43,581 nt of DNA, from NCBI GenBank assembly GCA_964652235.1, contig CAZZDK010000017.1:1-43581 (forward strand), written 5' to 3'. The stretch is from CAZZDK01 sp964652235. Its GTDB lineage: Bacteria; Pseudomonadota; Alphaproteobacteria; UBA9219. The notes under the pieces were generated by a model. It ran no database searches. It saw nothing but the letters and a program-made list of their open reading frames with translations, and was not told where the DNA came from. A program made the translations under genes and the position numbers. This document shows positions 1 through 7,813 of this stretch, one piece after another (the first letter of the stretch is position 1; each line of letters opens with the position of its first letter).

Positions 1-896
1 TGGCGTGGCGCGCGGTGCATCCGGTGCTGCCGGAGAAGGAAAAGTTCCCCTACACGATCCGCGTGGTCTCGGAAATCACCGAATCCAACGGCTCGTCCTC
101 GATGGCCACGGTGTGCGGGACCTCGCTCTCGCTCATGGACGCCGGCGTTCCCATGCCGCGTCCGGTCGCGGGCATCGCGATGGGCCTTATCAAGGAAGAG
201 CGCGGCTTTGCGGTTCTTTCCGACATTCTCGGCGACGAGGATCATCTCGGCGACATGGACTTTAAGGTCGCGGGCACGGAAAGCGGCGTGACGGCGCTTC
301 AGATGGACATTAAGATCACGTCCATCACGCGCGAGATCATGCAGATCGCGCTCGGCCAAGCCAAGGAAGGGCGTATGCACATCCTGGGCGAAATGGCCAA
401 GGCGCTCAGCGGCGCGCGCGAGGGCGTAAGCCAGAACGCGCCGCGCATTACCACGATCACGATTCCCAAGGACAAGATCCGCGAAGTCATCGGATCGGGC
501 GGCAAGGTCATTCGCGAGATTTGCGAGACGACCGGCGCGAAGATCGACATCGAGGACGACGGCACGATCAAGGTCGCGGCGGTGGATTCTGCGGCCGGAG
601 AAGCGGCGATTGCCTGGATCAGGGGCATCGTGGCCGAACCGGAAGTCGGCGTCATCTATAAGGGCAAAGTCGTCAAGCTTATGGATTTCGGCGCTTTCGT
701 GAATTTCCTGGGCGCGCGCGACGGCCTTGTGCACATTTCCGAGATCAGCAGGGAACGCGTCGGCAAAGTGTCGGACGTTCTCAAAGAGGGTCAGGAAGTG
801 CACGTCAAGGTCCTCGGCGTGGACGATCGCGGCAAGGTCAAGCTCTCGATGAAGGTCGTGGACCAGGCCACGGGCGAGGATTTGTCCGGGAAGTAA
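1..896 (+). CDS. pnp: Polyribonucleotide nucleotidyltransferase (PNPase), 3' part
   Basis: PNPase degrades RNA 3'-to-5' by phosphorolysis, as a trimer and often within the degradosome. The gene enters from the left edge already in frame (codons from position 3, reading AWRAVHPVLPEKEKFPYTIR), so the first RNase PH domain and start are outside the window. What is visible is the second RNase PH-like core (SSSMATVCGTSLSLMDAGVP, typical PNPase), then a KH domain (IPKDKIREVIGSGGKVIREI, with the GxGG loop) and a C-terminal S1 domain (KGKVVKLMDFGAFVNFL ... DGLVHISEIS). It ends at a TAA directly before a strong hairpin terminator. Identification is secure; only the 5' truncation by the window limits it. 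Confidence 0.97.
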   Translation, partial: AWRAVHPVLPEKEKFPYTIRVVSEITESNGSSSMATVCGTSLSLMDAGVPMPRPVAGIAMGLIKEERGFAVLSDILGDEDHLGDMDFKVAGTESGVTALQMDIKITSITREIMQIALGQAKEGRMHILGEMAKALSGAREGVSQNAPRITTITIPKDKIREVIGSGGKVIREICETTGAKIDIEDDGTIKVAAVDSAAGEAAIAWIRGIVAEPEVGVIYKGKVVKLMDFGAFVNFLGARDGLVHISEISRERVGKVSDVLKEGQEVHVKVLGVDDRGKVKLSMKVVDQATGEDLSGK

Positions 897-931
897 CGGT
901 CCAGACTCGCGTCCATTGGATCGCAAGCAAG

Positions 932-963
932 AAAAGCGGCGGTGTTTCCACCGCCGCTTTTTT
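932..963 (+). terminator. Rho-independent terminator of pnp
   Basis: AGCGGCGGTG (935-944) pairs perfectly with CACCGCCGCT (949-958) around a 4-base loop, extended by AAA/TTT, and runs into a six-T tract. It lies 36 bases after the pnp stop codon. Confidence 0.9.
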
Positions 964-985
964 GCACGTGAAGTGAAGCGATAGG

Positions 986-2278
986 TCAGATCGGCATTTT
1001 GTTAAGAAGGCGGAGAAGGGGAGCTTTTTGCAGTCCCCCGATGGCCTGCTTGGCCTGGTTCTTCTTATGCTGAAAGGCCGGAAACCGTTCTCTCGGTATA
1101 AGCGAATCCAGCGGAAGATCGCTTATGCATCGGACGGCTTTTCCCTTTAAGGCGTTGAAATTAACGCCGAAAAAGAAGGCGAACTGCATCAGAACTTTCT
1201 GAATGCCTTTCGCCGTCCTTCCTTTGGACATCTTTTCTTTCTGGTAGCTGATAAGAAAGTGGGCGATTTCCGAACGCAATTTGCCTTCCTGTCTCATAAT
1301 CTTGACGAGGGAATGTTTTTCGAGATCCGGCAAAAGGTCCTTCAGTATAGCCTCAATTTCCTTTCTTTTCTCCAATGGAGTCGAACGAAGAATATCATCG
1401 AACACGGACTTCGGTGTGTGATTCCCTTCCTTAAGCGTCTCGCCGTAGAGAGAACGAAGCGTTTCAGCCAAAAGCGTCCCCGTTTGATCGCCGGACGAAG
1501 CGAGAGAGGACGCTTTCTTGCTGATCAAGCCTAAAAAGGCCATGCCGACGTAGTCTTCGTTGCAGGCTTCGATATAGGAACGCGCGCCTTCTAAGCTCTC
1601 CTTCCCGTGACCGTCGAACGATTTGAGAAAGGAAATGGCCCTGAAACAGGCGAGCCCTTTCGTATCGCCGCGCAGCAGAATGTCTTCACAGGATTCCGCA
1701 GGGGTCGTCCAATGCCACGGCACCAAAGAGAACCCTGATGTCGCGTACATAACGGCGCGGGCCGTCGGATCGATGTCATAGTTGTTTCCTGCGCTTTGGC
1801 CCGCCGGATGATCCGTATAAACAAAGACGCCATGCACGGGTTTCCCTTTGGCTTCCAGGTCTTTGACAACCTCTTTTTCCAGAACGTCGGAGACAAGCCG
1901 TCCGATTTTGCTTCCGCGCAGGCTGGGATGCGTTTGCAGGGTTTCAAGAATAATAAGGCCTGTGTCGGAATCGTAATCCATTGTGACATAGCCCAAGGGA
2001 GAGGCCTTTTTCAAATCGTCGGTCTGATCGAGGATGAAGGCGACGTAGCGCGTATTGCCGACAGAGGACATATCCAACTGTTGATGCACATATCCCGGCC
2101 AGGCCGGCCACAATTTAAGAGTCAAAGCGTCGGCGCACCTATTGCCGAGGTCGAGAAGATCTTGCCAATTTTCATCCGGAAGGAGATGCCCGATGACGAC
2201 AGGATGTTCTTTTCCTTTTTTATCGGTGACGACGCGAAGAGGAGAAGAATCATATTGCGTCGAAAATGAAGCGGACAT
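986..2278 (-). CDS. Unknown protein with GNAT-acetyltransferase-like N-terminal half
   Basis: A 430-residue protein I do not recognise as a whole. In the N-terminal half, a stretch reading LETLQTHPSLRGSKIGRLVSDVLEKEV (about residues 111-137) resembles motif A of GNAT N-acetyltransferases (R-G-x-x-I-G acetyl-CoA loop followed by a helix), preceded by strand-like segments (YVAFILDQ, SPLGYVTMDY). The C-terminal half from about residue 225 is predominantly helical and lysine-rich with no motif I know. The start is supported by a Shine-Dalgarno AAGGAA about seven bases upstream of the ATG. It sits alone between pnp (convergent) and tgt (same strand, 115 bp upstream). The substrate cannot be inferred. 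Acetyltransferase fold is an inference of moderate strength. Confidence 0.7.
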   Translation of the reverse strand: MSASFSTQYDSSPLRVVTDKKGKEHPVVIGHLLPDENWQDLLDLGNRCADALTLKLWPAWPGYVHQQLDMSSVGNTRYVAFILDQTDDLKKASPLGYVTMDYDSDTGLIILETLQTHPSLRGSKIGRLVSDVLEKEVVKDLEAKGKPVHGVFVYTDHPAGQSAGNNYDIDPTARAVMYATSGFSLVPWHWTTPAESCEDILLRGDTKGLACFRAISFLKSFDGHGKESLEGARSYIEACNEDYVGMAFLGLISKKASSLASSGDQTGTLLAETLRSLYGETLKEGNHTPKSVFDDILRSTPLEKRKEIEAILKDLLPDLEKHSLVKIMRQEGKLRSEIAHFLISYQKEKMSKGRTAKGIQKVLMQFAFFFGVNFNALKGKAVRCISDLPLDSLIPRERFPAFQHKKNQAKQAIGGLQKAPLLRLLNKMPI

Positions 2279-2312
2279 GAAAATTCCTTCCCAAAAGTAA
2301 AGAGAAACTTTC

Positions 2313-2338
2313 TTGCGAGGGTAACAAAGCTCGCAAGA
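2313..2338. repeat. Inverted repeat between tgt and the GNAT-like gene
   Basis: CTTGCGAG (2313-2320) and CTCGCAAG (2331-2338) are perfect inverted repeats around a 10-base loop. On the minus strand it lies downstream of tgt and is followed by AAAGTTTCTCTTT, so it may be a weak terminator of the queA-tgt transcript. It is also near the start of the next gene, so an operator role is possible. Confidence 0.45.
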
Positions 2339-2393
2339 GTAACAAAGAGAGATTAATAAGTTCTTAAGATATTGTTATATAATGAAAAATTGT

Positions 2394-3524
2394 TTATTCC
2401 AGGGCCTCCCCATCCCCCTTCGCCTGTTCTTCGTGGAAAGAGGCGGCGAAGGCTTCCGTCCGTCCGGCCTCGATCGCTTCGCGCAAGCCGCGCACGAGAG
2501 ACTGGTAATAGGAAAGATTATGCTGCGTAAGCAGCATGGGGCCGAGGATTTCTTCGCACCGGAACAGATGGTGCAAATAGGCCCGCGAATAATCGCGGCA
2601 GGTGGGACAGTCGCAAGTCTCGTCGAGCGGGCGCGGATCGGCGGCGTGCCGCGCGTTGCGAATGTTGAGGCTCCCTCGCGTGACGAAAGCCTTCCCCGTG
2701 CGGCCCGCGCGGGTGGGCATGACGCAATCGAACATATCGACGCCGCGCAGAACGCTGCCCACGATGTCGCTCGGCGTGCCGCAGCCCATCATGTAGCGCG
2801 GCTTGTCCGCCGGGACGCGCGGCAAGGTGAAATCCAAAACGCGGAACATCATCTCCTGTCCCTCGCCGATGGCCAGGCCGCCGATCCCATAGCCGTCGAA
2901 GCCGATTTTCGTCAGCGCGTCCACGGATTCAAGCCGAAGGTCTTCATAGACGTTGCCCTGCGCGATGCCGAAGAGGGCATAGCCCTCGCGCTTGACAAAG
3001 GCTTCCTTGCACCGCGCGGCCCAGCGCATGGACAGGCGCATGGATTCCGCCGCCTCTTCGTGGCTCGCGCCGTTTCTCGTGCATTCGTCAAGGCACATGG
3101 CGATATCGCTGTCGAGCAGGCGCTGAATTTCCACCGAGCGTTCGGGAGTCAATTCATGCTTGCTGCCGTCCACGTGCGATTGAAAGGTGACGCCTCTTTC
3201 GTCCATCTTGCGCAGTTTGGCGAGCGACATGACCTGAAAGCCGCCGGAATCGGTAAGGATCGGCCCCGGCCAGTTCATGAACTTGTGCAGCCCGCCGAGG
3301 CTGGCGACGCGCTCGGCGCCGGGGCGCAGCATGAGATGATAGGTGTTGCAGATGGCCAGCTCTGCGCCCGTCGCACGAACGGCCTCGACATTCATCGCCT
3401 TGACCGTCGCGGCGGTGGCGGTAGCCATGAAGCACGGCGTCTCGAACGAGCCGTGCGCGGACCTGACGCGTCCGCGGCGGGCGTTCTTATCGGTTTTCAA
3501 AAGGTCAAAAGCAAAGGCGGTCAT
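2394..3524 (-). CDS. tgt: tRNA-guanine transglycosylase (queuine tRNA-ribosyltransferase)
   Basis: Exchanges guanine-34 in tRNAs with GUN anticodons (Asp, Asn, His, Tyr) for preQ1, the base-exchange step of queuosine synthesis. The protein has 376 residues, the usual length. Visible hallmarks are TDSGGFQVMSL and the substrate-binding loop GGLAIGE, the catalytic-aspartate region DMFDCVMPTRAGRTGKAF, and the zinc site CDCPTC with a following HH (about residues 305-335). Its ATG overlaps the queA stop as ATGA (3521-3524), so the two are almost certainly translationally coupled, in the order queA then tgt. The queA product acts directly after tgt in the same pathway. Confidence 0.97.
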   Translation of the reverse strand: MTAFAFDLLKTDKNARRGRVRSAHGSFETPCFMATATAATVKAMNVEAVRATGAELAICNTYHLMLRPGAERVASLGGLHKFMNWPGPILTDSGGFQVMSLAKLRKMDERGVTFQSHVDGSKHELTPERSVEIQRLLDSDIAMCLDECTRNGASHEEAAESMRLSMRWAARCKEAFVKREGYALFGIAQGNVYEDLRLESVDALTKIGFDGYGIGGLAIGEGQEMMFRVLDFTLPRVPADKPRYMMGCGTPSDIVGSVLRGVDMFDCVMPTRAGRTGKAFVTRGSLNIRNARHAADPRPLDETCDCPTCRDYSRAYLHHLFRCEEILGPMLLTQHNLSYYQSLVRGLREAIEAGRTEAFAASFHEEQAKGDGEALE

Positions 3525-4624
3525 GGTTCTTTTTCAAGCAGCGAGCTGTCGCCGTAGGAGTAAAAACGATACTTTTGCGCGATGGCGTGGGCGTAAGCGG
3601 CCTTCATGTTATCCATGCCCGCCAAGGCGCAGACAAGCATAAAAAGCGTCGATTTCGGCAAATGAAAGTTCGTCATCATCGCATCGACGATTTTGAACCG
3701 ATGGCCGGGCGTGATGAAAATGTCCGTTTCGCCGGAAAAGGGGGCCAAAAGGCCATCTTCGACCGCCGCGCTTTCAAGCAGCCTCAGCGAGGTGGTGCCG
3801 ACGGCAATCATTCGCCTGCCTTCCTTTTTGGCCGCGTTGAGCCGCGCGGCGGTTTCGGGCGCAAGCTCGCCGCTTTCGGCGTGCATGATGTGATCGGCCA
3901 CGCGCTCGGTCTTGACGGGCAGAAAAGTCCCCGCGCCGACATGGAGCGTGAGGGTCTCCCGCGCGATCCCCTTGGCGTCCAGCCTGGCCAGAAGTTCCGG
4001 CGTGAAGTGGAGGCCCGCCGTCGGCGCGGCGACCGCGCCTTCTTTTTGGGCATAGACGGTTTGGTAATCCCCTCGGTCTTTTTCCGTGTCGGCGCGGCGG
4101 ATATAGGGAGGCAGGGGCACATGGCCGTGCTTATAAAGTAACGAAAAAAGATCGCCCGACAGGGCATTGAAATTTATTAAAATCTCGCCACCTTCGCGTT
4201 TCTCCAAAATCTCGGCCTCGAAACCCGGCGCGAAAACGATGACATCCCCGACCTTCAGCCTTTTACCGGGCCGGGCGAGGGCGGACCAGACCGTTTTGTC
4301 ATTGCGAGCCCGGCGAATCAATCCAGAGTCAAGCAGACTGTGATGACGGACTTCCTTATTCAACACCACTTCCACCTTTACCGACCCGCGCAGGCCGAAA
4401 AGGCGGGCGGGGACGACCTTGGTGTCGTTCATCACCAGAACGTCGCCTTCGCGCAAAAGGTCCGGCAGATCGCAAACGCGCCGATCCCGAAAGATGTTGC
4501 CGCGCACGTGTAAAAGCCTGGCTTGATCGCGCGGCGCGACGGGTTGCGTGGCGATCAGCGCTTCGGGAAGTTCGAAATCGAAATCGGAAAGAAGCCAGTC
4601 GCGCGGCGCTGAAAAGGGAGTCAT
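3521..4624 (-). CDS. queA: S-adenosylmethionine:tRNA ribosyltransferase-isomerase
   Basis: Transfers and isomerises the ribosyl moiety of SAM onto preQ1-modified tRNA to give epoxyqueuosine. Conserved blocks include MNDTKVVPARLFG, GHVPLPPYI, KEGAVAAPTAGLHFT, LHVGAGTFLPVK and FHLPKSTLFMLV. I chose the ATG at 4624 because it overlaps the upstream stop as ATGA and gives the normal N-terminus; an upstream TTG/GTG-type extension has no support. It is 367 residues, slightly long. The surplus is explained by about 17 extra residues near positions 92-109 (VRHHSLLDSGLIRRARND), encoded by a copy of the palindromic repeat found elsewhere in this window. The flanking conserved sequence resumes intact, so the enzyme is probably functional. 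Confidence 0.97.
   Translation of the reverse strand: MTPFSAPRDWLLSDFDFELPEALIATQPVAPRDQARLLHVRGNIFRDRRVCDLPDLLREGDVLVMNDTKVVPARLFGLRGSVKVEVVLNKEVRHHSLLDSGLIRRARNDKTVWSALARPGKRLKVGDVIVFAPGFEAEILEKREGGEILINFNALSGDLFSLLYKHGHVPLPPYIRRADTEKDRGDYQTVYAQKEGAVAAPTAGLHFTPELLARLDAKGIARETLTLHVGAGTFLPVKTERVADHIMHAESGELAPETAARLNAAKKEGRRMIAVGTTSLRLLESAAVEDGLLAPFSGETDIFITPGHRFKIVDAMMTNFHLPKSTLFMLVCALAGMDNMKAAYAHAIAQKYRFYSYGDSSLLEKEP
4298..4347. repeat. Shortened copy of dispersed palindromic repeat, in frame within queA
   Basis: Begins GTCATTGCGAG and contains CAATCCAGAGTCAAGCAGAC, both shared with the intergenic copies at 23127 and 26012, and ends with GATGAC, a worn version of the closing CAATGAC. The internal right half is missing. 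It is about 50 bp long and keeps the queA frame open, adding roughly 17 codons. This is analogous to Rickettsia palindromic elements that insert in frame into genes. Confidence 0.85.
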
Positions 4625-5169
4625 TCGGGCTGTATCTGCCAGGAACCGTCGGGGCGCAAACAAGCTGTGCCATAACTTTCATGCACTTGCCCGTCGATTT
4701 TAATAGTCTGTGTGAACTCGCGGCAATGACGATGAGGCCGGGGCGGTGGGGGCGGTTTGGGGCCGATAAAACCTTCTTCGACGTAAACGGGGCTCGGGAC
4801 ACGCCGATATTCGACGATTTGCGGTTCAACAAAAACCACGCGCGGGGGCGGCGGCGCGGGCGGCGCGACATAGTTGGGTTCGTAGTCGTAAAAAGGCGGC
4901 GCATAGGACGGGCCGTAAAACCGTCCGCGCGACGCATAGGCGGCGTCGGCGCGGTCCATGGATTCGCCGATGCTGTTGCCGAGCGCGCCGCCCAGGAAAA
5001 CGCCCGCGCCGGTGGCGGCCAGCCTGCCGTCGCCCTTGCCCATCGTGCTGCCGAGATAGCCGCCCAGAGAGGCGCCCATCAGCGTGCCCCAAAAGCTGTT
5101 GTCCCCCGCCCGGGCGGACGGAGGCGAAACAAGCGCCAAGAGTGCGCAAAGAAGAGCGAGTCTTTTCAT
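4621..5169 (-). CDS. Glycine-zipper surface protein (17 kDa antigen-like)
   Basis: Probably an exported outer-membrane-associated protein of unknown role. The ATG at 5169 gives a clean Sec signal peptide (KRLALLCALLALVSPPSARA), preceded by GAGAAAG as ribosome-binding site; an upstream GTG at 5205 is less likely. Residues 25-70 form a glycine-zipper hairpin (GTLMGASLGGYLGSTMGKG ... GAGVFLGGALGNSIGE). A proline-rich linker follows (PAPPPPRVVF, PKPPPPPRPHRH), and the C-terminus (CREFTQTIKIDG ... GTACLRPDGSWQI) matches the ending typical of the rickettsial 17 kDa surface antigen family. No lipobox is seen, unlike the rickettsial antigen. It is the first gene of a cluster with queA and tgt, coupled by an ATGA overlap, which is an unexpected pairing of envelope and tRNA-modification genes. 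Confidence 0.85.
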   Translation of the reverse strand: MKRLALLCALLALVSPPSARAGDNSFWGTLMGASLGGYLGSTMGKGDGRLAATGAGVFLGGALGNSIGESMDRADAAYASRGRFYGPSYAPPFYDYEPNYVAPPAPPPPRVVFVEPQIVEYRRVPSPVYVEEGFIGPKPPPPPRPHRHCREFTQTIKIDGQVHESYGTACLRPDGSWQIQPE

Positions 5170-5190
5170 GGTCTTTCTCAAACGTTCCGC

Positions 5191-5218
5191 TTTATACACT
5201 ACCAAAACGGTATGGCAA
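5191..5218 (-). promoter_or_regulatory. Putative sigma-70 promoter for the glycine-zipper/queA/tgt cluster
   Basis: On the minus strand TTGCCA (5218-5213) and TATAAA (5196-5191) are separated by 16 bases, ending 21 bases upstream of the ATG at 5169. Confidence 0.6.
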
Positions 5219-5270
5219 AACTGGGGCGCCAGGGAAGGGGCAAGAAAGTATTGATACAGGATAAATAAAA

Positions 5271-5299
5271 TTGACTTTTGGGCATCTAGGCCTTACATG
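5271..5299 (+). promoter_or_regulatory. Putative sigma-70 promoter for the NRAMP gene leader
   Basis: TTGACT (5271-5276), a 17-base spacer and TACATG (5294-5299). It would start a transcript with a leader of nearly 290 nt before the NRAMP start codon at 5593. Confidence 0.5.
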
Positions 5300-5592
5300 C
5301 CCCTCGCGAAGTTCGCAGGCCTGACGGCTCGAGCTTCAGTTAACCATGAGAGAAAGAAATGGACGACGGCACTCGAAGGTGCGCCCTTTCCTTAAGGGCG
5401 GGGCGCACGGGACAAAAATCAGGGAAACCCTGCCGGGGCGGCGGGGTGGACGGCCCGCAGCGAGTCTAGCTCGTCGGTCTGTTCGCCTCCGGCCCCTTGA
5501 GGGGTCAAACGAGGCGAACGATGGCAATCCTTCATCGTCACTACGGCGTTTGCGCTCTTTCCTTTCCCCTCTTTCAGGGGGGGAGGTGAGCC
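5300..5592 (+). promoter_or_regulatory. Long structured 5' leader of the NRAMP gene
   Basis: No convincing gene lies here. The stretch holds a series of hairpins: GTGCGCCC/GGGCGCAC (5379-5386 with 5401-5408), AGGG/CCCT (5421-5431), CGAG/CTCG (5461-5473), and a strong nested one, GTTCGCCTC/GAGGCGAAC (5481-5489 with 5511-5519) enclosing CCCC/GGGG. A purine-rich GGGGGAGGTGA immediately precedes the ATG. A metal-responsive leader would suit the downstream transporter, but I could not match it to the yybP-ykoY, M-box or other riboswitch consensus. Confidence 0.4.
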
Positions 5593-6861
5593 ATGTGGCG
5601 TCTTTACAGATATCCGGCCCGGTTTTGGCGGTCGCTCGGTTCAGGCCTGATTACGGGCGCGGCCGACGACGATCCCTCGGGCATCGCGACCTATTCGCAA
5701 GCCGGGGCGGGCTTTGGCTTCTCCATGGGCTGGGTGATGATTCTGGCCTATCCGCTCATGGCCGCCATTCAGGAAATCAGCGCGCGCATTGGCCGAACGA
5801 CCTGTTTTGGGCTGGCCGGGAATCTACGTCTTTTTTACCCCTTGACGCTGCTGCATTCGCTTGTGGCGCTGCTTTTGTTGGCCAATGTCGCTAACCTTGG
5901 CGCCGATCTCGGCGCGATGGGCTCGGCGCTTGAACTGGTCGTGGGCGGCTCTGCCCATGTGTGGGCCGTCCTTTTCGGCGTTTTGTGCGTCTGTTTACAA
6001 CTGTTTACGGATTATCACCGCTCTATCGCGGTGCTCAAATGGCTGACTCTGAGCCTTTTCGCCTATGTCGGCGTCGTCTTTGTCGTCGAAATGCCTTGGC
6101 CAGAGGTTCTGCGAGGCATTGTGCCGCACTTTCAGATGAGCAAAGAATACTGGGCCGTCATCGTCGCCGTTTTCGGCACGACGATCAGCCCCTATCTTTT
6201 CTTTTGGCAGTCCACGCAGGAAGCCGAGGACACCATCGCGCATCCGACGGCCCAATCCTTGCTCGTCGCGCCGCATCAGGCGAGGCGGGAGGTTCGGCGC
6301 ATCCGCTTCGATACATGGGTCGGCATGGGCTTTTCCAACCTCGTCGGCCTTTTCATCATGATGACGGCCGCCGCGACGTTGCGCACGCACGGAATCGTGG
6401 ATATTCAAACGTCGGCTCAGGCGGCAGAAGCGCTTCGTCCGATTGCGGGGCCTTTTGCCTTTTTGGCCTTTGCGCTTGGGATTGTCGGAACGGGGCTTTT
6501 GGCCGTGCCTGTTTTGGCGGCCTCTGCGGCCTATGCGATCGGCGAGGCGATGGGCTGGCACATCGGTTTGGGTCGCCGTCCGCGCGAGGCGAGGGCTTTT
6601 TACACCATCCTTGTGGGGGCGACGCTGATCGGGGCTTTGATGAACCTGACGCCCATCGACCCCATTCAGGCCCTGTTCTGGAGCGCCGTTTTGAACGGCG
6701 TCATTGCGGTGCCCATGATGATTGTGATGATGCATATGGCTTCGTCGTCCAAGATTATGGGCGAGCACACGATTCCCGGCCCCTTGAAAGCGCTCGGATG
6801 GCTCGCCACGATCGTTATGATCGCCGTTGTGGGGATCATGTTTGTGCAGCAATTACGGTAA
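5593..6861 (+). CDS. NRAMP-family divalent metal transporter
   Basis: A 422-residue polytopic inner-membrane protein of the NRAMP (SLC11-like, LeuT-fold) family, importing a divalent cation. About eleven hydrophobic segments are visible. The TM1 unwound motif reads GAADDDPSGIATY where classical Mn/Fe transporters have DPGN, and the TM6 region reads VFGTTISPYLFFWQSTQE instead of the classical MPH-containing motif. These are the two metal-coordinating sites, so specificity probably differs from MntH; the closest described possibility is the NRAMP-related magnesium transporter type, which is an inference. The start is supported by GGGGAGGTGA upstream. It is preceded by a long leader and followed 76 bp later by an apparently unrelated ABC importer. 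Confidence 0.88.
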   Translation: MWRLYRYPARFWRSLGSGLITGAADDDPSGIATYSQAGAGFGFSMGWVMILAYPLMAAIQEISARIGRTTCFGLAGNLRLFYPLTLLHSLVALLLLANVANLGADLGAMGSALELVVGGSAHVWAVLFGVLCVCLQLFTDYHRSIAVLKWLTLSLFAYVGVVFVVEMPWPEVLRGIVPHFQMSKEYWAVIVAVFGTTISPYLFFWQSTQEAEDTIAHPTAQSLLVAPHQARREVRRIRFDTWVGMGFSNLVGLFIMMTAAATLRTHGIVDIQTSAQAAEALRPIAGPFAFLAFALGIVGTGLLAVPVLAASAAYAIGEAMGWHIGLGRRPREARAFYTILVGATLIGALMNLTPIDPIQALFWSAVLNGVIAVPMMIVMMHMASSSKIMGEHTIPGPLKALGWLATIVMIAVVGIMFVQQLR

Positions 6862-6937
6862 AAAACGACCTGTTTCGTTCTTGCCATTTTGAAGGCCGGA
6901 GATTAGGCTCAAAAAACCCGATCCATGTGGGGGCAAT

Positions 6938-7804
6938 ATGAAGCTCGGCACAACGTTTCTCACGATAGTTTTATCTGTCGGCTTGTCTCTCGCCGCCGTT
7001 TCGTTTTTGAAAACGACGCCGGGCGGCGAATCCGCCCCCGCCAAGGAAACGGCCTTTGAGAGGGTGATGCGCACGAACACGCTGCGGTGCGGGTACGTCG
7101 TGTTGCCGCCGGAGCTAGCCAAGGAACCAAACACCGGAAAACTTTCCGGCGTTTCCTACGATGTTGTCGAAGAGGCCTCCAAGCGGCTTAACCTCAAGGT
7201 CGATTGGGCGGAGGAAACATCGTTCACGACGATGAGGGAGGGGCTTGCGAACGGGCGCTTCGATGCGCTCTGTTTCAGCCTTTACCGCCAGATTCCCTCG
7301 GCGCGGGCGATGGAATATTCCGTGCCCCTTTTCTACAGCACGACCAGCGCGTATGTGCGGAAAGACGACCATCGTTTTGACGGCGACCTGAAGGCCGCCA
7401 ACGATCCTTCCGTAACGTTCGCGATGATCGACGGCGAATCTTCGCAATTCATCCACGAGCTTGATTTTCCGAAAGCCAGGGCGGTTTCCCTCCCGCAAAA
7501 CACGGAACTGGTCATGATGCTTGAGAGCGTGAAGAGCGGCAAAGCGGATGTCGCCGTCGCCAGCGCGCTCGTTGTCATGCCTTATCTGTTGGCGAACGCG
7601 GATTTCGTCCGGCGCATCGAAGGGCGAAAGCCGGTTCGCGTTTATGCCCACGCGCTGGCGTTTGCGAAGGGCGAGCACGATCTCGTTTCGATGTTCAACA
7701 TCGCGCTTGACGAAATGCACAACGACGGAACCATCGGGAAGATTCTCGACAAATACGAAATTATTCCCGGAAGTTTCGTGCGCGTGAAATCGACCCTAGA
7801 GTAA
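6938..7804 (+). CDS. ABC transporter periplasmic substrate-binding protein (family 3)
   Basis: Probably captures a small polar solute, most likely an amino acid, and delivers it to the permease encoded next. The 288-residue protein begins with a hydrophobic anchor or signal segment (TFLTIVLSVGLSLAAVSFL) without a lipobox. The mature part follows the family 3 solute-binding pattern: an early RVMRTNTLRCGYVVLPPEL strand, GVSYDVVEEASKRLNLKVDW, GLANGRFDALCFSL, MLESVKSGKADVAVAS, and a closing DEMHNDGTIGKILDKYE. The usual Arg that binds the alpha-carboxylate is not obvious (LYRQIPSARAMEYSVPL is the candidate region). It heads a compact operon: the permease starts 9 bases after its stop. Confidence 0.88.
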   Translation: MKLGTTFLTIVLSVGLSLAAVSFLKTTPGGESAPAKETAFERVMRTNTLRCGYVVLPPELAKEPNTGKLSGVSYDVVEEASKRLNLKVDWAEETSFTTMREGLANGRFDALCFSLYRQIPSARAMEYSVPLFYSTTSAYVRKDDHRFDGDLKAANDPSVTFAMIDGESSQFIHELDFPKARAVSLPQNTELVMMLESVKSGKADVAVASALVVMPYLLANADFVRRIEGRKPVRVYAHALAFAKGEHDLVSMFNIALDEMHNDGTIGKILDKYEIIPGSFVRVKSTLE

Positions 7805-7813
7805 AGGTTTTTC

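Noticed and set aside
2382..3557. 391-codon plus-strand ORF
   Set aside because: Antisense shadow of tgt, which has all catalytic and zinc residues.
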